Below, piece after piece: positions 32,163-41,292 of a DNA stretch of 50,770 nucleotides; the first letter of the stretch is position 1; the number at the start of each line of letters is the position of its first letter. Source of the DNA: Propionibacteriaceae bacterium UBA5174 (GTDB lineage: Bacteria; Actinomycetota; Actinomycetes; Propionibacteriales; Propionibacteriaceae); assembly GCA_002413345.1 (NCBI GenBank), contig DHWU01000045.1, positions 68,582 through 119,351 on the forward strand, read 5' to 3'. The translations under genes were made by a program, and so were the position numbers. The notes under the pieces were generated by a model. It made no database searches. It had not been told where the DNA came from and worked only from the letters and a program-made list of their open reading frames with translations.

Positions 32163-33226
32163 CCGCTCCCAAGAATGCCCGCTTGGTGGTGCAAACCTGG
32201 CTGGGTACTCGGGTGGTAATGGCGATGGTGGCCGTCTGGGTCGCGATTTCCCAACAGATTCCGCTGGCCCAAGTGGTCGATCGGTGGGATGTTGCACACT
32301 TTCTGGCCATCGCCACTGATGGGTATGCCGCGCCGAACTCGATCGCGTTCTTTCCAGGTTGGCCAATACTCATTTGGCTCAGCAGTGCATTGCCAGGATC
32401 CTCCGCGCTGGTAATGGGAACCCTGCTGGCGCTACTCGCCAGCGGAATCGCCGCAGCCGCGCTGTACCGAATGTACGGCGCACCCGCAGCGATCGCCTGG
32501 CTGCTGGCTCCCACGGCAGTCTTCACCATGGTGCCTTACTCGGAGTCGGTGTTCTGTGCCGCCGCGTTCTGGGCCTGGGAACGCGCCCGGGCCAAACAAT
32601 GGGGGCCCGCAGCAGTCTTGGCCGCCGTCGCCGCCGCCACTCGGATCTCGGGGCTGTTCCTGATCGTCGCGCTGGTGGTTTTGGCTCTCACTCAGACCGG
32701 ACGCGCTGGCGCCCGGCTCAAACGCCTGGTCTGGCTGACCCTGCCGGCCGCCACCTTGGGCGGATATCTGCTGTATCTGCGCCTATCGTTCGGCACCTGG
32801 TCAGCCTGGTACAACGCCGAGGCCGCGGGTTGGTCACGCAGTCTCACTTGGCCCTGGGTTGCGCTCCAACACACTCTCGAAGCGGCCGCCCCGGGCAGTA
32901 ACTGGATGACGATGTTCCGATTTGAACTAGTGAGCATGGCAGTGGGGGTATTGGTAACCCTGATCTGCCTGTTCCGCAGACGTTGGGCTGAGGCGGTCTG
33001 GGTTGGCGCGCAGGTGGCAGCATTCTCCGTCTCCCACTGGTTCATGAGCGTTACCCGAGCAACGCTGTTGTGGTTTCCTGCCTGGGAACTTCTCGGTGCG
33101 GCAGCTCTGGGTCGGGCTAAGCCGTCGGCTCAGCGACAGGCAGCGATCGCAGCATTGGTCGTCTGCGCGGTCACCCTTCAAGCCTGGTGGGCGTATCAGT
33201 TCTTCACCGGCAGTTGGTCGGGCTAG
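32159..33226 (+). CDS. PIG-V-like polytopic mannosyltransferase
   Basis: 355 aa with about eight to nine membrane segments. A conserved motif DRWDVAHFLAIATDGY (residues 41-56) and FFPGWP (64-69) match the GPI mannosyltransferase (PIG-V/GT76-like) family found in actinobacteria. Such enzymes use polyprenyl-phosphate-mannose on the outer face of the membrane. The GTG start overlaps the upstream stop (GTGA). Together with the upstream GT87 and the downstream GT2 genes it forms a glycan-building operon; exact product unknown. Confidence 0.82.
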   Translation: MTAPKNARLVVQTWLGTRVVMAMVAVWVAISQQIPLAQVVDRWDVAHFLAIATDGYAAPNSIAFFPGWPILIWLSSALPGSSALVMGTLLALLASGIAAAALYRMYGAPAAIAWLLAPTAVFTMVPYSESVFCAAAFWAWERARAKQWGPAAVLAAVAAATRISGLFLIVALVVLALTQTGRAGARLKRLVWLTLPAATLGGYLLYLRLSFGTWSAWYNAEAAGWSRSLTWPWVALQHTLEAAAPGSNWMTMFRFELVSMAVGVLVTLICLFRRRWAEAVWVGAQVAAFSVSHWFMSVTRATLLWFPAWELLGAAALGRAKPSAQRQAAIAALVVCAVTLQAWWAYQFFTGSWSG

Positions 33227-33250
33227 GCTCCGGAGCGAAGGGAGCAATCG

Positions 33251-34135
33251 GTGCAGGTCTTTGTGATAGTCGCCTCGGCCGGGCGTCCTGGCGCGGTTGC
33301 CGAGTTGGCCCAATGGTCGACCCAAGTGCGCACTCCGGTCGGCGGCTCGCTGAGCTGGCTGTTGAGCACGCCCACTGAGGCCGATGCGCCTGCAGATCTA
33401 CCGACTGATTGGCGCCTACTCACGGGAAGCCGCGGGGCTGCCAGCCAGCGCAATCTCGCCTTGGAACAGGTGCCCGATAGCGCCGACTTCGTGTTCTTCT
33501 TCGACGACGATGCACTGCCCCGACAGGACTACCTCACCGCCGCGGTGGAGCATTTCGCCACCAATCCCGACCAGGTGGCAATCACCGGACGCCTGGTGCG
33601 CGACGGAGCAGCCGAGAAACACGAAGTGAGTCTCGCCGAATCCGTCGCAGCGCTGGATCAAAGCTGGACCGCTGACCCCGACCCCGGCTGGCAGAACACC
33701 GGGGAGCTTTACGGCTGCAACTTCGCAGTTCGCTGGAGTGCACTCCACCAGCTTCGATTCGAGGACCGTTTTCCGCTCTACTCCTGGATGGAAGACCTTG
33801 ACTACGCGGGACAGGCGCTCGCTCATGGCAAGCTCGCCAAGGTGGCATCGACCGTGGCGGTGCACCGGGCGGTTACTAGTGGCGGGCGAGCACAGCATCT
33901 ACGCCTGGGCTACTCCCAGATTGCCAATCCGGCGTTGATGGTTGAAAAGGGAACCTTGCCGCTGCGCACGGCCCTGACCAAAGCCGGGCGGCCAGCGCTC
34001 CGCAATTTGATTGGCGTGCTGCTGCCAGGTGAGCGCCCTGCGCGGGTCGAACGCGTGAAGGGCAATTGGCTGGCCATCGGTGACTTGATTGCCTCGGGCG
34101 GGCGGGCCCGTCCCGAGCGCATCTTGGAGCTGTAA
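33251..34135 (+). CDS. Family 2 glycosyltransferase
   Basis: 294 aa GT-A-fold enzyme. Metal-binding DDD (85-87) within VFFFDDDALP, and later WMEDLDYAGQALAHG with an acidic catalytic-site motif (ED) typical of GT2. No membrane segments, so it probably acts at the cytoplasmic face with nucleotide sugars. GTG 33251 follows GAAGGGAG. It is the last gene of the ponA-region unit, followed by a hairpin. Confidence 0.88.
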   Translation: MQVFVIVASAGRPGAVAELAQWSTQVRTPVGGSLSWLLSTPTEADAPADLPTDWRLLTGSRGAASQRNLALEQVPDSADFVFFFDDDALPRQDYLTAAVEHFATNPDQVAITGRLVRDGAAEKHEVSLAESVAALDQSWTADPDPGWQNTGELYGCNFAVRWSALHQLRFEDRFPLYSWMEDLDYAGQALAHGKLAKVASTVAVHRAVTSGGRAQHLRLGYSQIANPALMVEKGTLPLRTALTKAGRPALRNLIGVLLPGERPARVERVKGNWLAIGDLIASGGRARPERILEL

Positions 34136-34246
34136 GCCCATTAGATGCTCAGACCTGAACCCCAGTTGCTGCCTTAATGAGCAGTAGCTCGTCATCACTT
34201 CTGAGGCCCACCCAAGTTTCGCGCCTTGTCGGCGCCAGTTCCGCCA

Positions 34247-34278
34247 CGAAAAGACCAAACCTAGTTCGGCTCTTTTCG
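34247..34278 (+). terminator. Imperfect hairpin with T-run after the glycosyltransferase operon
   Basis: CGAAAAGA and TCTTTTCG form an 8-bp outer stem with further partial pairing inside; the right arm carries TTTT. It lies about 110 bases after the GT2 stop. Confidence 0.4.
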
Positions 34279-34323
34279 ACGGGCACTTCAGTCCTTGATG
34301 AGGGAAACGACCTGAGTCGACCA

Positions 34324-34352
34324 TTGACACCTATGGTTACGTAACCGTAGGT
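34324..34352 (+). promoter_or_regulatory. Promoter with overlapping 24-bp palindrome upstream of the E1/E2 operon
   Basis: TTGACA at 34324-34329 is followed after 17 bases by GTAGGT (34347-34352), giving -35 and -10 elements. The 24 bases 34329-34352 form a palindrome with one mismatched pair (ACCTATGGTTAC and GTAACCGTAGGT), so a dimeric repressor bound there would cover the -10 region. The start codon lies 122 bases downstream, leaving a long leader. Confidence 0.6.
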
Positions 34353-34474
34353 TGTGCCGATACCTCGGCCTCGCAACGGCGCGGCCACAGGTAGCTGAAG
34401 CAGGCGAGATCCAGATCGCGTCACCGCGGCTGGCGACCCGCTGCCTTTGAAACCGCCGCCTTCCAGGAGGATCG

Positions 34475-35581
34475 TTGATCGACCCAGTTCCCGGACCCGA
34501 CTTCGTTCAACTTCTCGACCCCACCGGGAGTCGGGCCGAACCTCACCGATTCGGCTACTCCGGCAGCGACGCCGAGCTAGCTGCCGACCTGCGCGACATG
34601 CTGCTGATCCGCCGCCTGGATGCCGAAGCCACTGCTCTACAACGAAAAGGGGAGCTGGGTCTTTGGGCGCCACTACTTGGTCAAGAGGCCGCCCAAGTCG
34701 GATCTGCGCGCGCTACGCGAGGCGCCGACCTGATCGTGCCGTCCTACCGCGAACACGGCGTCGCCTGGTGTGCGGGGATCGACCCACTCGACCTGCTGAC
34801 CACTTTCCGTGGCACCGGGATGACCGACTGGGCCTCTCGCCCGGCAAACTTCCACCCTTACTCCTTTGTGATCGGAACCCAGACCCTGCATGCGGTAGGC
34901 ATGGCCATGGCACTGCGACTGGACGGCCTGGTCGGCAACTCCGACCCCAATCGCAACGCGGCCGCGATCGTCTACTTCGGCGACGGAGCCACCAGCCAAG
35001 GTGATGTGAACGAGGCTTTCGTTTTCGCTGCATCCTTCGCCGCGCCGGTGGTGTTTTTCTGCCAAAACAACCAGTACGCGATCAGCGAACCAACCTCGGT
35101 GCAGACCAAGATTCCGCTCTATCAACGCGCCGCTGGCTTCGGCTTTCCCGGCGTTCGGGTGGACGGCAACGACTTGCTGGCCGTGCGGGCGGTGACTGAG
35201 TGGGCAATGGAGCGAGCCAGGCGCGGCGACGGGCCCACCCTGATCGAGGCCTACACCTACCGAGTGGGCGCCCACACCACCTCGGATGACCCGACTAAGT
35301 ACCGAAGTGCGGACGAAGAACAGGCCTGGCGGGCCAAGGACCCGATTACCCGGCTGCGCAACTATCTGCTCGGCACCAGCGCGATCGACCAGTCCTGGCT
35401 GGATTCGGTCGAAGCCGAAGCCGAGTCGCTGGCCGAACGAATCCGCCTAGGTTGCGTGAACCTACCCGAGCCGAAACTCGAGGAGTTCTTCACCCAGGCT
35501 TATGCCGACACCCCCGACGCCTTGTTCAGCCAGCGCGCTGAACACCTCGCGTACGAAGCCAGCTTCGAGGCTACTCGATGA
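34475..35581 (+). CDS. bkdA: 2-oxoacid dehydrogenase E1 alpha subunit
   Basis: 368 aa. The thiamine-diphosphate-dependent component that decarboxylates a 2-oxo acid. The TPP motif begins at G169-D-G (YFGDGATSQGDVNEAF) and ends at NNQYAIS. YRVGAHTTSDDPTKYRS is the loop near the active site typical of pyruvate and branched-chain E1. A TTG start with a strong CCAGGAGG site. The stop overlaps the E1 beta ATG. Branched-chain specificity is more likely than pyruvate given the three-gene layout without E3, but this is inference; pdhA is the alternative. Confidence 0.9.
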   Translation: MIDPVPGPDFVQLLDPTGSRAEPHRFGYSGSDAELAADLRDMLLIRRLDAEATALQRKGELGLWAPLLGQEAAQVGSARATRGADLIVPSYREHGVAWCAGIDPLDLLTTFRGTGMTDWASRPANFHPYSFVIGTQTLHAVGMAMALRLDGLVGNSDPNRNAAAIVYFGDGATSQGDVNEAFVFAASFAAPVVFFCQNNQYAISEPTSVQTKIPLYQRAAGFGFPGVRVDGNDLLAVRAVTEWAMERARRGDGPTLIEAYTYRVGAHTTSDDPTKYRSADEEQAWRAKDPITRLRNYLLGTSAIDQSWLDSVEAEAESLAERIRLGCVNLPEPKLEEFFTQAYADTPDALFSQRAEHLAYEASFEATR

Positions 35582-36552
35582 CAACCCTGACCCTGGCGAA
35601 GGCCCTCAACGCTGGTCTGCGCCAGGCGTTGGCCGACGATCCCAAAGTGTTGCTGTTCGGTGAAGACATCGGTGCTCTGGGCGGAGTGTTCCGAGTCACT
35701 GAAGGGTTGCAGGCCGAGTTTGGCAACAACCGAGTGATTGATGCCCCGCTGGCGGAGTCTGGCATTGTCGGCACTGCGATCGGGTTGGCGCTTCGTGGCT
35801 ATCGGCCAGTCGTCGAAATCCAGTTCGACGGGTTCGTATTTCCCGCCTTCGATCAACTCGTCTCCCAGGTCTCTCGACTGCGGTTTCGCACTGCTGGCGC
35901 GCTGAGCGTCCCCCTGGTGGTGCGGATTCCCTACGGCGGTGGGATCGGCGCGATTGAGCACCACGGTGAATCTCCGGAAGCATATTTCGCCCACACTCCA
36001 GGGCTGAAGGTGGTTACCTGTGCGTCCGCTGCTGATGGCTACTGGATGCTGCAACAGGCCATCTCCAGCGATGATCCAGTGATCTTCCTGGAGCCCAAAC
36101 GCCGTTACCAGGACAAAGCTGAAGTCGACTTCAGCCAGTTCCCAGCCCCGCTGCACTCTGCTCGGCTAGCCCGGCCGGGGACCGACGCCACTTTGTTGGC
36201 CTATGGTCCGATGGTGCGCACCTGTCTGGAAGCTGCCGCTGTGGCCGCCACCGAGGGCCACCAACTGGAAGTGCTGGACCTGCGTACGCTCGCTCCTTTG
36301 GACGATGCGGCAATCTTTGCCTCCGTGCGGCGAACTGGACGCGCCATAGTCGTTCACGAAGCTGCGGGGACGCTCGGGATGGGTGCCGAGATCGCCGCCC
36401 GAATCCAGGCCGAATGCTTCTACGAACTAGCCGCACCGACGCTGCGGGTAACGGCCTACGACCTGCCCTACCCGCCCTCAAAGGTCGAGCAGTCATTTCT
36501 GCCCGACCTTGACCGGGTGCTGGATGCCGTCGACAGATCCATGAACTGGTGA
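35578..36552 (+). CDS. bkdB: 2-oxoacid dehydrogenase E1 beta subunit
   Basis: 324 aa, normal length. Motifs: LFGEDIGALGGVFRVTEGL, DAPLAESGIVGTAIGLALRG, and IEFDGF-like EIQFDGFVFPAFDQ that forms the TPP pocket with E1 alpha; AIEHHGESPEAYFAHTPGLK contains the active-site histidine. It overlaps both neighbours closely. The C-terminal YDLPYPPSKVEQSFLP is typical of the family. Confidence 0.93.
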   Translation: MTTLTLAKALNAGLRQALADDPKVLLFGEDIGALGGVFRVTEGLQAEFGNNRVIDAPLAESGIVGTAIGLALRGYRPVVEIQFDGFVFPAFDQLVSQVSRLRFRTAGALSVPLVVRIPYGGGIGAIEHHGESPEAYFAHTPGLKVVTCASAADGYWMLQQAISSDDPVIFLEPKRRYQDKAEVDFSQFPAPLHSARLARPGTDATLLAYGPMVRTCLEAAAVAATEGHQLEVLDLRTLAPLDDAAIFASVRRTGRAIVVHEAAGTLGMGAEIAARIQAECFYELAAPTLRVTAYDLPYPPSKVEQSFLPDLDRVLDAVDRSMNW

Positions 36553-36563
36553 AGGAGCCGAAC

Positions 36564-37937
36564 ATGTTTGAGTTCAAGTTGCCCGACCCGGGCGAAGGGC
36601 TAACCGAAGCCGAGATTGTTCGTTGGGTGGTCGCTGCTGGCGATGAAGTCGCGGTCAACGACGTGCTGGTGGAGATCGAGACTGCCAAGTCGCTGGTGGA
36701 ACTACCCAGCCCGTATGCCGGAGTGGTGGCGGAGTTGCTGGTGGCCGAAGGCGAAATGGTCGCCGTAGGCAGTCCCATCATTCGAATCGGCGAACGCGGG
36801 GAGACCTGGATCCCCGCGGCCGAACCCACCGAACCCACACTTGGAAGCGCTGAACCGGCCTTGGCTGAACCGGCCATAGCCGACCAACCGGCTGAACCGA
36901 CAGCTGTCTTGGTCGGCTATGGCGTCCGGACAGCGTCGACCACCCGGCGCCGCCGGGCCGTCCCGCCCCACTCTTCGAATGCCCCGTCTTCGAATGCCCA
37001 GTCAGCCACCGTCCAAGCCCCAATCCAACCGCTTGCCACGCAGTCAACGGCTTTCGACGAACTCGGCGCCGTCCCGCGCCCGATCACGCCAACTCCATTG
37101 CCGCGGAGCACCCCCGCGGTCCGCCGGGTAGCTCGAGACCTCGGCGTGGATCTAACTCAGCTCAACGGCACCGGTCCGGATGGGCTGATCACCGCCGAAG
37201 ATGTGGTGGCCGCACACACCCAACCAAGGGCTCGCGATGAGCGGATCCCACTGCGAGGCATTCGCCGACAAATGTTCAACTCGATGACTGCCTCACTCCA
37301 GATTCCCCAGGCCACAGCCCTAATCGAGGCCGATGTCACCGGCACGGTGGACATGCTGCAAACCCTCAAACAGCGCCGTGAGTTTGCCGAGCTACGGGTC
37401 TCCCCACTGCTGGTCTTCGCCAAAGCGGCCTGCCTGGCGATTTCGCGGATTCCCGAGATCAACTCCAGTTTTGACGGCAGCTGCGACGAAATCGTGTTGC
37501 ACAAGGCGGTGAATCTGGGCATCGCCGCGGCGACTCCGCGTGGACTTCTAGTGCCCAACATTAAGAACGCCGATCGGATGAACCTCACCGAGTTGGCCCA
37601 GGCACTCACCGCAATGGTGGCGGTAGCCCGCGATGGCCGCGTCCAGCCTGCGGATTTGGCTAGAGGTACGTTCACGATCACCAATATCGGCGTCTTCGGA
37701 GTGGACGGCGGCACGCCAATTCTCAGCCCAGGGGAGTCGGCGATCATGTGCCTGGGCACCATTCGCCGCAAGCCTTGGGTGGTGGGAACCGGAGCTGACG
37801 AACATCTAGAACCGCGTTCGGTCTGCACGGTTTCGCTGACTTTCGACCATCGACTGGTCGACGGTGCAATGGCCTCAAAGTTCTTGGCCGAGGTGGCCAC
37901 CATCATGAGCAATCCGGGCCTGGCACTCATGTTCTGA
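36564..37937 (+). CDS. bkdC: Dihydrolipoamide acyltransferase E2
   Basis: 457 aa. The lipoyl domain has the acceptor lysine at K42 (IETAKSLVEL). A Pro/Ala/Glu linker with repeats (AEPTEPT, SSNAPSSNAQ) follows, then an E1/E3-binding domain (TPAVRRVARDLGVDLTQLNG) near residues 172-205, and the catalytic domain ends with H429-R-L-V-D433-G. Transfers the acyl group from lipoyl to CoA in a large core complex. ATG 36564 is chosen for its GAAGGAG site; an in-frame GTG 15 bases upstream is less likely. No E3 gene is present in the window. Confidence 0.93.
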   Translation: MFEFKLPDPGEGLTEAEIVRWVVAAGDEVAVNDVLVEIETAKSLVELPSPYAGVVAELLVAEGEMVAVGSPIIRIGERGETWIPAAEPTEPTLGSAEPALAEPAIADQPAEPTAVLVGYGVRTASTTRRRRAVPPHSSNAPSSNAQSATVQAPIQPLATQSTAFDELGAVPRPITPTPLPRSTPAVRRVARDLGVDLTQLNGTGPDGLITAEDVVAAHTQPRARDERIPLRGIRRQMFNSMTASLQIPQATALIEADVTGTVDMLQTLKQRREFAELRVSPLLVFAKAACLAISRIPEINSSFDGSCDEIVLHKAVNLGIAAATPRGLLVPNIKNADRMNLTELAQALTAMVAVARDGRVQPADLARGTFTITNIGVFGVDGGTPILSPGESAIMCLGTIRRKPWVVGTGADEHLEPRSVCTVSLTFDHRLVDGAMASKFLAEVATIMSNPGLALMF

Positions 37938-37952
37938 TCGCTGTGACCTTTC

Positions 37953-37990
37953 GGCAGTAGACCGAACCACAGGTGGGCCGGTCTACTGCC
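37953..37990 (+). terminator. Strong hairpin after the E1/E2 operon
   Basis: GGCAGTAGACCG (37953-37964) pairs perfectly with 37979-37990 across a 14-base loop, 16 bases after the E2 stop. No T-run, as often in actinobacteria. Confidence 0.75.
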
Positions 37991-38010
37991 TGGCCGAACT
38001 CGGCACTAAA

Positions 38011-38868
38011 GTGCACAGGGTGTCCTCCAACAGTGCCCGAAATGACGTTCTGATCGGCGTCAACGACTTGCCTGCTGCCCTGAATGCCGGTGCCCAGCTG
38101 CTCGATGTTCGCTGGGAACTGACCGAGCCGCCCGGCACCGGACACCGCCAATACCTTGCCGGGCACCTGCCTGGCGCCCGTTTCGCCGACCTCGAATATG
38201 TGTTCACCGGGCTGCGGCTGGACCGCAATGACGGCCGCCACCCGCTGCCGGACGCCGAACGCATCGGCATGGGTCTGGGCGCTTTGGGCATCGATCCCGA
38301 CCTGCCGATCGTGGTCTACGACCGTCCAGGCTCTTTCGCTGCTGCCCGCGCCTGGTGGGTGCTGCGTTGGGCGGGGCTGAACGCACTGGTGCTCGATGGT
38401 GGCTTCCCGGCCTGGCAGGCCAATGGCGGCACGGTGGAAACCGGCGAACTGCCACCACCTGCGCAGTTCACGACCGTCACCGTGACCACCGGGAACCTGC
38501 CAACCATCACCACCGAAGAGTTGGCCAGCTTTGAAGGCACCTTGCTCGACGTGCGCACTCCGGAGCGCTACCGGGGCGAAAACGAACCGATCGATCCTCG
38601 GGCTGGCCACATTCCCGGTGCGGTGAACCGCCCCGTCCCCGAGTTCTGGGACGGATCGGGCCGGCTTCCAGACCAGAAGAAGCTCGACGAACTACTTCGG
38701 ATTCCGATGGACCGCGAAGTGGTCGCCTATTGCGGTTCGGGGGTGTCAGCAGCGCAGGTGGTGTTCGCGCTGGCCAGCCTGGGTGTCGAAGCCACTTTGT
38801 ACCCACCGGGCTGGTCGGGGTGGTCGGCCGATCCGTCCCGGCTGGCTGAGGTTGGTGACCAATCATGA
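38011..38868 (+). CDS. sseA: Thiosulfate sulfurtransferase (two-domain rhodanese)
   Basis: 285 aa. Two rhodanese modules: an N-terminal inactive-type module (LLDVRWELTEPPGTGHRQYL, GHLPGARFADLE) and a C-terminal module with the active cysteine C241 in VVAYCGSGVSAAQ. Transfers sulfur from thiosulfate to cyanide or other acceptors. GTG 38011 is the likely start; a second GTG three codons later is possible. The stop overlaps the alanine racemase ATG (ATGA). Confidence 0.9.
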   Translation: MHRVSSNSARNDVLIGVNDLPAALNAGAQLLDVRWELTEPPGTGHRQYLAGHLPGARFADLEYVFTGLRLDRNDGRHPLPDAERIGMGLGALGIDPDLPIVVYDRPGSFAAARAWWVLRWAGLNALVLDGGFPAWQANGGTVETGELPPPAQFTTVTVTTGNLPTITTEELASFEGTLLDVRTPERYRGENEPIDPRAGHIPGAVNRPVPEFWDGSGRLPDQKKLDELLRIPMDREVVAYCGSGVSAAQVVFALASLGVEATLYPPGWSGWSADPSRLAEVGDQS

Positions 38869-40004
38869 TTGAAGGCGGCGAGATCGAACCCACCAGCATT
38901 GTGGTGACCCGTTTAGACAACATCGAAGCCAACCTCAATGCCATTCGCGCCCGACTGGACGGCCAACTGGTACTCGCAGCGGTCAAAGCCGATGCCTACG
39001 GCCACGGCGCGATCGCGGTGGCACGGATGATGCAGGAGACCAAGACCGCTGACTGGCTCGGCGTGGCCACGGTGGTTGAAGGCTTGGAGCTGCGTGCCGC
39101 TGGCATCAGCTTGCCAATCCTGAAGCTGTCGATGACTCGCCACCCCGATGAGACTGCAGCTGCGGTGAGGGCTGCCATCACTCTCACTGTGGCTGACACC
39201 GCCTCGATTGTGGCCGCCGCAGCTGCAGCGGCCGACAATGGCGTGATCGCTGAGGTGCATCTCAAGATCGACACTGGGATGAACCGAATCGGCTGCCCGC
39301 CGGCGGAGGCCGTCCGACTGGCCAGACTGGTCGACGACACTGCCTCGCTGCACCTTGGAGGGGTGTTTTCTCACCTGCCGGTTTCTGATTCGCCTAGTGG
39401 GGACGCAGTTACTCGCACCCAGGTTCAGCTCTTCGCCGATACCTGTGCTGCCATCGAGCAAGCCCGCGGGCCGGTGAAGCTGAAGCATCTGGCCAATTCG
39501 GGAGCGATCTTGGCCCATCCGAAATCGTGGTTCGACATGGTGCGGCCCGGAATCATGATCTACGGCGCCTACCCCGATCCAGATTGCCCTCGCACTGTGG
39601 CGCTGCGTCCCGGACTGGAGTGGTCGACCTATCTGTCTTTCGTTAAGCCGGTTTCGGCTGGCAGCGCGGTCAGCTACGGCGGCACTTGGGTTGCTCCTGC
39701 TGACACGCGGGTAGGCACGATCCCGATCGGGTACGCCGACGGCTACTCCCGGGCGCTCAGCAATCGCGGCCGAGTGCTGGTGAATGGACGCAGCTGTCCG
39801 GTGATCGGCCGGGTTTGCATGGATCAAGCCATGATCGACCTCGGCGCCGATAGTGACGCAGTAGTCGGCGATGAAGTGATCCTGATCGGTGGTGAAGGAG
39901 ACAACGCAATCACCACCACTGAAGTTGCCGAACTGATGGGCACCATCCCTTACGAAATGACCTGTCTGATCAGTCCGCGAGTAGCCCGGGGATTCAGCAG
40001 CTAA
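38865..40004 (+). CDS. alr: Alanine racemase
   Basis: 379 aa PLP enzyme interconverting L- and D-alanine for peptidoglycan. Catalytic K41 in AVKADAYGHG and Y271 in SAVSYGGTW on the opposite face; HLKIDTGMNRIGC and VRPGIMIYGAYP are also typical. It overlaps the rhodanese gene. It ends just before the second REP-like locus. Confidence 0.95.
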   Translation: MIEGGEIEPTSIVVTRLDNIEANLNAIRARLDGQLVLAAVKADAYGHGAIAVARMMQETKTADWLGVATVVEGLELRAAGISLPILKLSMTRHPDETAAAVRAAITLTVADTASIVAAAAAAADNGVIAEVHLKIDTGMNRIGCPPAEAVRLARLVDDTASLHLGGVFSHLPVSDSPSGDAVTRTQVQLFADTCAAIEQARGPVKLKHLANSGAILAHPKSWFDMVRPGIMIYGAYPDPDCPRTVALRPGLEWSTYLSFVKPVSAGSAVSYGGTWVAPADTRVGTIPIGYADGYSRALSNRGRVLVNGRSCPVIGRVCMDQAMIDLGADSDAVVGDEVILIGGEGDNAITTTEVAELMGTIPYEMTCLISPRVARGFSS

Positions 40005-40036
40005 GAACCATCTGCTCGCACCTCAGCTCCCCGCCC

Positions 40037-40109
40037 GGGGACGGTTCCTTTTCCAGCTGCGCATAAAGGGACGGTTCCTTTTCCAGCTGCGCATAAAGGA
40101 ACCGTCCCC
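40037..40109. repeat. REP-like element: two 30-bp units closing as a palindrome
   Basis: Two identical 30-bp units (GGGACGGTTCC...CAGCTGCGCATAAA) at 40038-40067 and 40068-40097 are followed by GGAACCGTCCCC, the exact complement of the start (40037-40048), so the whole element can fold into one hairpin. The core GGGGACGGTTCCTTTT...AAAGG matches the repeats beside the RAYT gene 33 kb away. Confidence 0.88.
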
Positions 40110-40134
40110 ATCAACCCCCCGATCGAGAATCAGG

Positions 40135-41154
40135 TCAGCGCCAGCCCAAGGCCGGAGCCACGTGAGTCAGGATCGACTCGATCGCGTGGACGTTGTAATC
40201 CACCCCAAGCTGGGTGGGCAACGTGAGTAGGAGCGTGTCGGCTTCAGCGATCGCCTCATCGGCGGCCAACTGGTCGATCAGTTGGTCCGGCTCGGCGGCA
40301 TAGGACGGGCCGAAGCGCGCGCTGCCGCCGTCCAGGTAACCCACCTGGTCACCCTCCTCGCGGGACGCGCCGAAGTAGGCCCGATCCTGGTCATTGACTA
40401 GGGCAAAGATGCTTCTACTCACCGAGGTCTGCGGTTCCCAATCGTGCCCGGCCGCGTCCCACGCCTCGCGAAACAAGCGGATCTGCTCGGCCTGAGCCAC
40501 GTGGAAAGGCACCCCAGTGTCTTCGGTCAACAACGTCGAACTCATCAGGTGCATGCCCTGACCGGCGGCCCACTCCGCAGTTGCCCGGGTGCCAGCACCC
40601 CACCAAATCCGCTTCCGCAGCCCCGACGAGTGCGGCTCTATCCGCAGCAGACCGGGCGGGTTGGGAAACATCGGTGCCAGGTTCGGTTCCGCAAAGCCTT
40701 CACCTTTGAGCAATTCCAAAAAGACCTCGGTGTGGCGCCTGGCCATCGCCGCATCACTGCTACCTGCTTCGGGCACGTAGCCGAAGTACTTGTAGCCCTC
40801 AATCACCTGCTCGGGCGATCCGCGGCTGATGCCCAACTGCAACCGCTCGCCAGCCAACAGGTCGGCAGCACCTGCATCTTCGGCCATATAGAACGGGTTT
40901 TCGTAGCGCATGTCGATCACACCAGTGCCGATCTCGATCCTCGACGTGCGAGCTCCGATCGCGGCCAGCAATGGAAACGGCGAGCCCAATTGGCGCGCAA
41001 AGTGGTGCACGCGAAAATACGCGCCATCTGCTCCCAGTTCCTCCGCGGCTACCGCCAGTTCCACCGACTGATTCAAAGCATCGGCGGCCGATCGCACCTT
41101 GGAGTGTGGCGATGGCGTCCAGTGGCCGAAGGAAAGAAACCCAATGCGCTTCAT
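40135..41154 (-). CDS. LLM-class flavin-dependent oxidoreductase
   Basis: 339 aa luciferase-like (bacterial luciferase alpha-type) TIM-barrel protein that uses reduced FMN or F420. Motifs: KRIGFLSFGHWTP at the N-terminus, VHHFARQLGSPFPLLAAIGARTSRIEIGTGV (in two blocks, residues 49-79) and LGISRGSPEQV. Substrate unknown. It starts at ATG 41154 with a weak site and is divergent from the hydrolase starting at 41293. Confidence 0.9.
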   Translation of the reverse strand: MKRIGFLSFGHWTPSPHSKVRSAADALNQSVELAVAAEELGADGAYFRVHHFARQLGSPFPLLAAIGARTSRIEIGTGVIDMRYENPFYMAEDAGAADLLAGERLQLGISRGSPEQVIEGYKYFGYVPEAGSSDAAMARRHTEVFLELLKGEGFAEPNLAPMFPNPPGLLRIEPHSSGLRKRIWWGAGTRATAEWAAGQGMHLMSSTLLTEDTGVPFHVAQAEQIRLFREAWDAAGHDWEPQTSVSRSIFALVNDQDRAYFGASREEGDQVGYLDGGSARFGPSYAAEPDQLIDQLAADEAIAEADTLLLTLPTQLGVDYNVHAIESILTHVAPALGWR

Positions 41155-41292
41155 ATTTCAACCAACTTCGGTGATCCTGCGTTCATTCCCTCTGGGCCTG
41201 GCTGCGCCGCGCGGCTGTGGCTTGACTAGGCATTTGGCATGACTTGCCCGCACTTCCAGTCTGCGCTGGCCTCACAGGAATAGCGTGATCTC

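Larger units (their letters stand above)
34136..34474. other. Intergenic region: weak terminator, then a regulated promoter
   Basis: No gene is seen in these 339 bases. It contains an 8-bp stem with T-run (CGAAAAGA at 34247-34254 pairing with TCTTTTCG at 34271-34278) and the promoter/palindrome at 34324-34352. Confidence 0.65.

Noticed and set aside
34149..34673. Antisense ORF spanning the promoter region and start of the E1 alpha gene
   Set aside because: It overlaps the promoter/palindrome and the conserved E1 alpha start, with no recognisable protein features.
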